Shown here: positions 6,271-12,184 of the stretch, in pieces
Layout: each line of letters begins with the position of its first letter
Numbering within the stretch: the stretch's first letter is position 1
Source: Dictyoglomota bacterium
GTDB taxonomy: Bacteria; Dictyoglomota; Dictyoglomia; Dictyoglomales; Dictyoglomaceae
DNA: 12,184 bases
Direction of reading: 5' to 3'
Assembly (NCBI GenBank): GCA_029776735.1
Contig: JAKOUL010000039.1
Coordinates: 1 to 12,184, forward strand
Translations under genes and position numbers: made by a program
Notes under the pieces: generated by a model
Database searches by the model: none
Told to the model about the DNA's origin: nothing
What the model saw: the letters and a program-made list of their open reading frames with translations, nothing else

Positions 6271-7918
6271 GAAAGTTCCTAATACAGCCTACATACTTTT
6301 TAAATATGGTTTTTTAGCAAAACCTTTTCTTAATTTAATCTTAGAGGAAAATATTAATAAGGCATGGAAACACTACTTTAAGAGCCAGAAATTTGAATGG
6401 CAAAATAATTATGAAAAGGCATTAGAAGAAGTTGAAAGGGGCTTAAAGCTTTGTAAAAGAGATTTAACTCTTTTTTATCTATTATATGCTGAGAAAACCC
6501 TATTTCTAAAAATCTTAAGAAATCCAGAAGGGGATACACTTTTTCAAAGAATAAGAAAAGACTATGCTAAAATTCCTACCCTTGCAAGAAAAATTGTAGC
6601 CCCTACACTATCTGACTACTTTGTTCATAAATATGAAGATTTAAGTGTTCAAAAAATTAGATTTTGGAGTAAGGAGTACAAATTAGATAAATCTTCTTAT
6701 TTATTCCTACTACTAGCAAAGGCGAGAATAGAGATAAAGAACAACAATTTAAGAAAGGGTATTTCACTATATTTTGAAGGCTTCAGAATTGCAAAAGAAA
6801 TCCCTCATCCTACAGGAATTTTATCAGCTTTAAATGATTCAAGTTGGTATATAAAAGAAAAACATCCTAAATTTTCTTTAAGATCAATAAAAAATGCGTG
6901 CTACTTTGCAGGATGGTATAAAGAAGAGATTGGCTGTGTATTTTTTGTGTTAGATACGCTCCTTGAGGTTCAGAAAATCACAAAGGATCCATCAATTTTT
7001 GAGACTATAAATATAATAAATACTGTGGAAAAAGAGCTTCCAAAAGGATCTGGATGGGGGACAAGGGAACATTATAAAAATACCCTTGAGTTTGCTCAAA
7101 AATTTTCCATAGATATCAAGAGCAAAACCTATGAAAATTCCGAAGAGATAAGAAAATATTTAAAAAATACATTGGGAAAACGCAAGATTTATGAGTCCGC
7201 AGAGATAGTGGGATTAACTCCAAGAAACTTATCCTTACTTTTAAATGGAAAAACCCAAAGGGTCAAAGACGCGACCATAAGAAAGTTTATAGAGAGCTTT
7301 AATCCTTCTATAGATATCTTAAAATCACCTCTACCATTCCTAACAGAGTGTATCAAGATGGAGATGGAGAAAAACTTCAAAGAAAATTTAGAGAAGTTTC
7401 TAAATCTCCCAATAGAAGAAAGGAATCTTCTTTTTATCTCCACATATATGAGCCTTTTAAGAGAAAAAAATTTTTATCTTTCAAGAGAGGGTAGAATTAA
7501 AAGCCTCTTTGAATTAATGATTAAAGATCAGAAAAGGTTTATAAAGCAGGTTGAAAAGGATTACGAATTTATGAAATTTTTCAATAATATGTTTAACTCT
7601 ATAAACCTTATATATTCTGCAAGGAAAAACCTTGCACTAAACTTTTTAAGGAATTTGCCCCAAAGCAGACAGGAAGAATTTATAGAGTTTTATATAAAAT
7701 TAGAAGAAAAGGACAAGAAACTAATAGATACTTTTGTGAGAAATTATGTGAGGTACGATAGAAAATGGGAGGTTAATGTCCCTTCTTTTAAGGAATTAGA
7801 AGGCTTTAGGAAAAAGTTTCGTTTAAAGAAAACTCCAATAGCCCTATCCCTGTACTATTTTGATAAAAAATCCCAAAGAGAAAGATTAATATCACTTTTA
7901 AGAAAAGTAGGAAAATAA
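6263..7918 (+). CDS. TPR-like regulator with a central helix-turn-helix
   Basis: A 551-residue, Lys-rich, mostly alpha-helical cytoplasmic protein with no signal peptide or membrane helix. The N-terminal half has TPR-like helix pairs, clearest at about 31-65 (NYEKALEEVERGLKLC) and 146-180 (RKGISLYFEGFRIAKEI). At about 296-345 is an XRE-like helix-turn-helix: YESAEIVGLTPRNLSLLLNG reads as turn and recognition helix, followed by a TIRKFIES helix. The remaining 200 residues are helical and unrecognised. A DNA-binding domain joined to TPR-like repeats is the plan of RRNPP peptide-responsive regulators, although there the HTH is normally N-terminal. It is divergent from the small secreted peptide gene and shares its promoter region, which fits autoregulated control of the peptide. 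No SD precedes the ATG, and an in-frame stop at 6251 excludes a longer start. Function is inferred. Confidence 0.7.
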   Translation: MNRKVPNTAYILFKYGFLAKPFLNLILEENINKAWKHYFKSQKFEWQNNYEKALEEVERGLKLCKRDLTLFYLLYAEKTLFLKILRNPEGDTLFQRIRKDYAKIPTLARKIVAPTLSDYFVHKYEDLSVQKIRFWSKEYKLDKSSYLFLLLAKARIEIKNNNLRKGISLYFEGFRIAKEIPHPTGILSALNDSSWYIKEKHPKFSLRSIKNACYFAGWYKEEIGCVFFVLDTLLEVQKITKDPSIFETINIINTVEKELPKGSGWGTREHYKNTLEFAQKFSIDIKSKTYENSEEIRKYLKNTLGKRKIYESAEIVGLTPRNLSLLLNGKTQRVKDATIRKFIESFNPSIDILKSPLPFLTECIKMEMEKNFKENLEKFLNLPIEERNLLFISTYMSLLREKNFYLSREGRIKSLFELMIKDQKRFIKQVEKDYEFMKFFNNMFNSINLIYSARKNLALNFLRNLPQSRQEEFIEFYIKLEEKDKKLIDTFVRNYVRYDRKWEVNVPSFKELEGFRKKFRLKKTPIALSLYYFDKKSQRERLISLLRKVGK

Positions 7919-7920
7919 CT

Positions 7921-7938
7921 AAAAAAATTCAATTTTTT
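7921..7938. terminator. Weak AT-only dyad between convergent genes
   Basis: A run of seven A and TT, one C, then AATTTTTT forms an A/T-only hairpin just past the regulator stop at 7918 and before the fucosidase stop at 7952. Without G-C pairs it is a poor terminator candidate. It is the only structure seen in this 33-base gap. Confidence 0.25.
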
Positions 7939-7951
7939 ATTATTCCATAAT

Positions 7952-9358
7952 CTATGAGAAGATTTTAAAAACTGCAGGATATTTAATCTTATCAAATTCA
8001 GGAATTTTTATTCTTACCCCATCATCTTCTCTTGAGAATTTAGCCTCTGCTTTTTTCTCAAGAAGTTCTATCCTAACAATTTCCCTATTAAATACATGGA
8101 AATTTTTTCCGAGGGATTTTATTACTATCTCATCTCCCTCTGGCTTCTCCATCAATATGACATAAAGGACATCCTTCTTTGTAGTAAAACGAAAATCTTT
8201 AGAAGTATAAGTTGTAGGCTTTTCACTAAAAGATCCTGCTTCTCCTCTTGTAGGTCCTTCTCCATATATTCTCCATGGTCTTGTTCCATATATAGCTTCT
8301 CCATTTATCAAAAGCCAGTTTCCAATCTCAAGAAGAGTTTTCTCTGCTTCCTCTGGAATTGTACCATCTGCCTTTGGTCCCACATTAAGTAATAAATTTC
8401 CATTTCTACTAACTACATCAATAAGCTCCCAAATTAACTCCTTTGCAGGTTTATACACATCTTTTTCAATATACCCCCAGGAAAGCCGAGAGATAGAAGT
8501 ATCTGTCTGCCAATAAACAGGATCTATATCAGAAAGTTTTCCTCTTTCCATATCAAATACTGCACATTCTCTGGGGACAGCATTCAATTTATAGTTTATC
8601 ACTACACCTCTTTCCCAGTTACAAGCCCTGTTATAATAATAAGCAAAAAATTTCTTAAGATATGGCTCAAAGGCTGGCTGTTCTATCCACCAATCAAAGT
8701 ATATAAGTTGAGGTTGATATTTATCCACAATCTCTGTAAGCCTCAGATACCAGTCATTTAAAAAATCCTCTGTAGGTTGCATAGTCTCAGGCTGCGCAGG
8801 TCCATAAAGATCAAAATACTCTTTATCCCTCACATCACTATCAAATTTCATCCCTTCATTAAAAAACCACCAATGTTCTGCTCTATGGTAGGAAACACCA
8901 AAGGTAAGAAAATTTTCTCTTACTGCCTTTGCAAGCTCACCAATGATATCTCTCTTAGGTCCTATTTTTGTAGCACACCATCTGGTAAAGCTACAATCAT
9001 ACATTGCAAATCCGTCATGGTGTTCAGCTACTGGCACCACATATTTTGCCCCTGCTTTTCTAAAAAGATCTGCCCAAGAATAAGGATCAAATTTTTCTGC
9101 CTTAAAAAGAGGAATAAAATCCTTATACCCTAATACTTTTTGGGTCCCATAAGTTTTTAAATGATGCTCATATTCAGGTGTACCTTGTACATACATATTT
9201 CTTGAATACCATTCATTTCCAAAAGCAGGTACCGAATATACCCCAAAATGGATAAATATACCAAACTTAGCATCCTTATACCACTCAGGTATTTTGTAAT
9301 TTTTTAACGATTCCCACTCAGGCTTAAAAGGACCCTCTGGCAGATTTATATTTTTCAT
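7952..9358 (-). CDS. GH29 alpha-L-fucosidase
   Basis: A 468-residue retaining alpha-L-fucosidase that removes terminal fucose from oligosaccharides. Family marks in order: WYKDAKFGIFIHFG (27-39, with the conserved His37), NEWYSRNMY (48-56), AEHHDGFAMYDC (111-122), the nucleophile region LIYFDWW with Asp222, FDMERG (268-273, where Glu271 is a candidate acid/base, a position poorly conserved in GH29), and the typical barrel end NGNLLLNVGPKADGTIP (319-335) plus NGEAIYGTRPW (352-362). A C-terminal beta-sandwich follows. There is no signal peptide, so it probably acts on imported oligosaccharides in the cytoplasm. An SD (GAGGGG, 9365-9370) lies 6 bases upstream. It shares its substrate theme with the GH31 alpha-xylosidase on the same strand, from which a toxin-antitoxin operon separates it. 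Confidence 0.93.
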   Translation of the reverse strand: MKNINLPEGPFKPEWESLKNYKIPEWYKDAKFGIFIHFGVYSVPAFGNEWYSRNMYVQGTPEYEHHLKTYGTQKVLGYKDFIPLFKAEKFDPYSWADLFRKAGAKYVVPVAEHHDGFAMYDCSFTRWCATKIGPKRDIIGELAKAVRENFLTFGVSYHRAEHWWFFNEGMKFDSDVRDKEYFDLYGPAQPETMQPTEDFLNDWYLRLTEIVDKYQPQLIYFDWWIEQPAFEPYLKKFFAYYYNRACNWERGVVINYKLNAVPRECAVFDMERGKLSDIDPVYWQTDTSISRLSWGYIEKDVYKPAKELIWELIDVVSRNGNLLLNVGPKADGTIPEEAEKTLLEIGNWLLINGEAIYGTRPWRIYGEGPTRGEAGSFSEKPTTYTSKDFRFTTKKDVLYVILMEKPEGDEIVIKSLGKNFHVFNREIVRIELLEKKAEAKFSREDDGVRIKIPEFDKIKYPAVFKIFS

Positions 9359-9392
9359 AAGCCACCCCTCTTCTTTTTGTTTTAACCTTTAA

Positions 9393-9401
9393 ATTATAAC
9401 A
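9393..9401 (-). promoter_or_regulatory. Extended -10 promoter of the fucosidase gene
   Basis: On the - strand TGTTATAAT is a perfect extended -10. The predicted start near 9386 gives a leader of about 28 bases with an SD. No strong -35 is present, as is usual for extended -10 promoters. It faces the MNT/HEPN promoter, whose -10 begins only about 17 bases away. Confidence 0.6.
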
Positions 9402-9417
9402 TCCAACCATATGCTTA

Positions 9418-9426
9418 TGATATAAT
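9418..9426 (+). promoter_or_regulatory. Extended -10 promoter of the MNT/HEPN operon, giving a leaderless mRNA
   Basis: TGATATAAT is a perfect extended -10. The -10 box ends 6 bases before the ATG at 9433, so the predicted transcription start falls at or next to the start codon. No SD is present. The antitoxin would then be translated from a leaderless message. Confidence 0.6.
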
Positions 9427-9432
9427 TAAAAT

Positions 9433-9849
9433 ATGGGGATAAAAGAAAAGTACAAAGATCTTCCACCACTCCCTCCAGATACAAAAGAAAGGGTCAAAAA
9501 TCTGAAAGGGATTTTTGATAAGAATAGAGTTCTTCTTGCATATATTTTTGGATCCTTTGAAGAGAAAGAAAATCCTGAAGATATAGATATCGCAGTTCTT
9601 CTTGAGGGAGATTATTTTGAGCTATTAAAATCACTTAAAAGCTATTTAAGTACTGAGAGGATAGATCTTCTTGACCTTTCTGCAGTTTCTCCCTTCTCTG
9701 CTCTTCATATTCTAAGGACAGGAAAGCTTATATACTCAAAAAGTACAAAGATAGAAAATTCTTATGAGATGAAAATATTAAGAGAATGTTGCGATTTGGA
9801 AGTGCTAAGGAAGAAAGAAATTGAAATGATAAAAAAGGGATTTTTATGA
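9433..9849 (+). CDS. mntA: MNT-domain nucleotidyltransferase antitoxin (MntA-like)
   Basis: A 138-residue minimal nucleotidyltransferase of the DNA polymerase-beta fold. The signature is YIFGSF (Gly40-Ser41) followed by EDIDIAVL with Asp50 and Asp52; a likely third metal ligand is Asp78 in RIDLLDL. In studied type VII toxin-antitoxin systems MntA transfers AMP onto a tyrosine of the partner HEPN toxin and so neutralises it. Active-site residues look intact here. The gene overlaps the HEPN gene by four bases (ATGA), so the two are translationally coupled with the antitoxin first. The long N-terminus (PPLPPD) before the domain and the glycine-poor GSFEEKENPED loop are mild deviations. No SD is seen, and the -10 box placement suggests leaderless translation. 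Confidence 0.87.
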   Translation: MGIKEKYKDLPPLPPDTKERVKNLKGIFDKNRVLLAYIFGSFEEKENPEDIDIAVLLEGDYFELLKSLKSYLSTERIDLLDLSAVSPFSALHILRTGKLIYSKSTKIENSYEMKILRECCDLEVLRKKEIEMIKKGFL

Positions 9850-10262
9850 CCTTTGATAAGAGCTTAATACAAGAAAACATTATAGAGTTTACAAAGGTTA
9901 TCTCAGAACTTGAAAAGTATAAAGATATTCCAGAAGAGGAATTTAAGCAGAACTTAAGTATCAGGTGGACTATTGAAAGAGGACTTTTAGCAGGAATTAA
10001 TATTATTTTAGATATCGCTAATCACATCCTTGCATCAAAATACAAGTATTATCCTTCCACCTATGAAGAAGCATTAAAAGAGCTTCAATTAAGAGGCGTA
10101 ATCTCTAAGGAACTATATGCAAAAATGAAGGGAATGGGAAGCTTCAGGAATGTGTTAGCACATGAATATATTAAAATTGATCCTTCAAAAGTTTATGAGA
10201 ATTACAAGAAGTTTTTAGAGTTTTGTCCTCTATTTATAGAAGAAATCTCTCGTTTAATTTAA
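9846..10262 (+). CDS. hepT: HEPN-domain RNase toxin (HepT-like, DUF86)
   Basis: A 138-residue all-helical protein of the HepT/DUF86 family. The diagnostic HEPN motif is RNVLAHEY: Arg101, four residues, His106, one residue, Tyr108, that is RX4HXY. Arg and His form the ribonuclease site of the toxin dimer. The Tyr corresponds to the residue AMPylated by MntA in characterised systems, so both toxicity and neutralisation chemistry appear preserved. An upstream Arg-rich helix (SIRWTIERGLLAG, 38-50) is typical of the family. The start is set by the ATGA overlap with the MNT gene and an AAGGGA five bases before it. It ends just before a shared hairpin. Possible roles are stress response or mobile-element defence; the sequence does not decide. 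Confidence 0.88.
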   Translation: MTFDKSLIQENIIEFTKVISELEKYKDIPEEEFKQNLSIRWTIERGLLAGINIILDIANHILASKYKYYPSTYEEALKELQLRGVISKELYAKMKGMGSFRNVLAHEYIKIDPSKVYENYKKFLEFCPLFIEEISRLI

Positions 10263-10264
10263 CA

Positions 10265-10290
10265 AGGGCAGGAATTTTCATTCCTGCCCT
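10265..10290. terminator. Bidirectional hairpin between HEPN toxin and GH31 genes
   Basis: AGGGCAGGAA (10265-10274) pairs perfectly with TTCCTGCCCT (10281-10290) across loop TTTTCA. It sits between the convergent stops at 10262 and 10301. U tracts on both sides are modest, so it probably serves both transcripts with moderate strength. Confidence 0.78.
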
Positions 10291-10300
10291 ATTCATATAT

Positions 10301-12184
10301 TTAAAGTGTTACTTCTATCTCTTTTATCCCTTTATCAGGAGTTATTAGTATTCCTTTCTCCTTCTTCTCTCCCTTTCCTCCTAAGACACTTTTTATCTCA
10401 AAAGTATTAAAAAGAAGTATAGAGAAGGCTTTTCCAGAATCCTTGTCTATATGAATATTTATTCTATTCCCTTCTTTGATAAGTCTTACCTTAAGCTCTA
10501 TTTCCTTTTTCTGGTTATATACAACCCCTAAGGACTCTATTTTGTCCTTAGGTTCAAATACATATAATGTTACATTATTAGTATAATCATAGTCAGGTTT
10601 CTCTTTATTATTCCCAATAGGTATAATGCTTCCTGGTCTTGCCATAAGAGGAAGAGAGAAATAATCAAACTTTTCTTTATACCATTTTCCACCCTCTCTT
10701 TTTTCTCCTGTTATAAGATTAGTCCATATACCCACATCTGGTAGATAATATTCTGCCTCTCCATCTTCTGAAAACACTGGAGCTACTAATAGATCATCTC
10801 CAAACATATACTGTCTATCTAAGTAATGACAGGTGGGGTCTTCTTGAAAGTCAAGAATCATAGCCCTGAGCAATGGGATTCCATTTTGTACTGATTCTAC
10901 TGAATTTGCGTATATATAAGGCATTAAAGTACATTTTAAATTTACAAAAAATCTTAATACATCTACTGCTTCTTCATCATAGAGCCATGGCACTTTATAT
11001 TCATAATTTCCATGAAGCCTACTATGTGAGGAGAGAAGACCAAAAGCTACCCACCTTTTATAAAGATCAGGAGTAGCAGAGCTATCAAATCCTGCAATAT
11101 CGTGACTCCAGAATCCAAATCCACAAAGTCCTAAGGAAAGTCCACCCCTTAACGTCTCTAGCATAGATTCATAAGTAGAAAGAGAATCTCCGCCCCAATG
11201 AGTGGGGAATTTTTGACTTCCTGCTGTAGCAGATCTTGCAAAGACTATAGCATTTCCTTCTCCCAGTTCTTTTTCTAAAGTTTCAAATACTGTTTTGTTA
11301 TAAAGATAGGTATAAAAATTGTGCATCTTTTGAGGATCAGATCCGTCATAATAAACTACATCTGTAGGAATTCTTTCTCCAAAATCTGTTTTAAAAACAT
11401 CTACACCCATTTTTATAAGCCTTTTAAGCTTTTCAGAAAACCACTCTCTCGCTTCAGGATTTGTAAAATCTACAATCCCCATACCTGGTTGCCAATCATC
11501 AGTCTGCCAACAGCTACCATCAGGTTTCTTTAAAAGATAGCCTTTTTCTTTTCCTTCCTCAAAAAGCTTTGATCTTTGAGCTATATATGGATTCATCCAT
11601 ACGCATATCTTTAGCCCTTTATCCTTTAATCTCGCAAGCATCTCTTGAGGATTTGGAAATACTCTATCATCCCATTCAAAATCTACCCAATGATATTCCT
11701 TCATCCAGAAGCAATCAAAATGGAATACATGCAATGGGATATTTCTCTCCCTCATCCCTTCTATAAAACTTGTCACAGTCTTTTCATCATAATCAGTAAT
11801 AAAAGAAGTAGTAAGCCAGAGTCCAAAGGACCAATCAGGAGGCATCTTAGGCTTCCCTGTGAGTTTTGTATAATTTCCTAAAACTTCTTTTAAATTTTCT
11901 CCCCCTACAACAAAATAATTTATATTTTCTCCTGGCACACTAAACTGCACTCTTTCCACATTTTCTGTGGCTATTTCAAAGGAAACCTTCTCAGGATGAT
12001 TTACAAACAAACCGTAGCCCCTATTGGTAACATAAAAAGGAACATTCTTATAGGCTTGATCAGAAACTGTTCCTGCATCAGCATTCCACATCTCCACTGT
12101 TTGACCATTCTTTACAAATGCACCAAATCTTTCTCCAAGCCCATAGACAAGCTCTCCCACAGCAAGATCCAGTGCCTCTATCAT
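10301..12184 (-). CDS. yicI: GH31 alpha-xylosidase (YicI type), N-terminus outside window
   Basis: At least 627 residues of a retaining GH31 enzyme releasing alpha-linked xylose, for example from the non-reducing end of xyloglucan oligosaccharides. Similarity to E. coli YicI (from memory) runs the whole length, with a constant offset of 149 residues over the part checked. KTDFGE gives nucleophile Asp267 (YicI D416) and HWGGD gives acid/base Asp333 (YicI D482). Residues linked to xyloside specificity in YicI are also kept: Asp36, Phe128, Cys158-Phe159, Trp196 and Lys265. Regions: N-terminal beta-sandwich remainder (1 to about 115), barrel (about 116-455), C-terminal beta domains. The Met at the window edge is probably internal; about 150 N-terminal residues should lie beyond base 12184. 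No export signal can be assessed. The enzyme is probably cytoplasmic, as YicI is. Confidence 0.94.
   Translation of the reverse strand: MIEALDLAVGELVYGLGERFGAFVKNGQTVEMWNADAGTVSDQAYKNVPFYVTNRGYGLFVNHPEKVSFEIATENVERVQFSVPGENINYFVVGGENLKEVLGNYTKLTGKPKMPPDWSFGLWLTTSFITDYDEKTVTSFIEGMRERNIPLHVFHFDCFWMKEYHWVDFEWDDRVFPNPQEMLARLKDKGLKICVWMNPYIAQRSKLFEEGKEKGYLLKKPDGSCWQTDDWQPGMGIVDFTNPEAREWFSEKLKRLIKMGVDVFKTDFGERIPTDVVYYDGSDPQKMHNFYTYLYNKTVFETLEKELGEGNAIVFARSATAGSQKFPTHWGGDSLSTYESMLETLRGGLSLGLCGFGFWSHDIAGFDSSATPDLYKRWVAFGLLSSHSRLHGNYEYKVPWLYDEEAVDVLRFFVNLKCTLMPYIYANSVESVQNGIPLLRAMILDFQEDPTCHYLDRQYMFGDDLLVAPVFSEDGEAEYYLPDVGIWTNLITGEKREGGKWYKEKFDYFSLPLMARPGSIIPIGNNKEKPDYDYTNNVTLYVFEPKDKIESLGVVYNQKKEIELKVRLIKEGNRINIHIDKDSGKAFSILLFNTFEIKSVLGGKGEKKEKGILITPDKGIKEIEVTL

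Noticed and set aside
12182..12184. ATG at the right edge as the GH31 start
   Set aside because: Comparison with YicI puts it about 150 residues into the protein; the gene continues outside the window.

Overview
The window is AT-rich, gene-dense bacterial DNA with strong Shine-Dalgarno sites, short intergenic gaps and many glycan-active enzymes. The mix (secreted laminarinase-type GH16, YicI-type GH31, GH29 fucosidase, secreted NodB deacetylase, HEPN/MNT pair) and the Lys/Glu/Ile-rich proteins suggest an anaerobic thermophile. Dictyoglomus is my best guess from memory of that genus. This is inference; there is no rRNA or other phylogenetic marker here.

Layout, left to right. (1) 2-1410, + strand: the 3' part of a metallo-beta-lactamase-fold hydrolase gene, then a secreted polysaccharide deacetylase, closed by a hairpin (1427-1451) shared with the convergent gene. 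(2) 3355-1460, - strand: a lipoprotein GH16 beta-glucanase flanked by two CBM4_9-like modules, with a textbook promoter and a palindrome over its predicted start point. (3) 3404-3604: a degenerate tandem repeat of about 59 bp, four copies. (4) 5886-3598, - strand: a membrane sensor with a solute-binding domain, GAF domain and HD-GYP c-di-GMP phosphodiesterase domain. (5) 6080-5937, - strand: an unlisted 47-codon gene for a small secreted peptide with a perfect SD and strong promoter. A strong intrinsic terminator lies between it and the HD-GYP gene. (6) 6263-7918, + strand, divergent from the peptide: a TPR-like protein with a central helix-turn-helix. (7) 9358-7952, - strand: GH29 alpha-L-fucosidase. 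(8) 9433-10262, + strand: an MNT/HEPN (MntA/HepT, type VII) toxin-antitoxin operon, apparently transcribed leaderless. (9) 12184-10301, - strand: most of a GH31 alpha-xylosidase running off the right edge.

How they work together. The glycosidases fit a beta-glucan/xyloglucan use theme: the GH16 enzyme acts outside the cell, while fucosidase and alpha-xylosidase lack visible export signals and probably trim imported oligosaccharides. The most interesting part is 3598-7918. A Phr/NprX-like secreted peptide precursor is divergent from a TPR+HTH regulator and is followed, through a terminator that would have to be read through, by a sensor HD-GYP protein. This looks like a candidate peptide-signalling system linked to c-di-GMP turnover. 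The proposal is inference from architecture and position. No gap without a gene exceeds 300 bases; the largest are 3356-3597 and 6081-6262, both described below.
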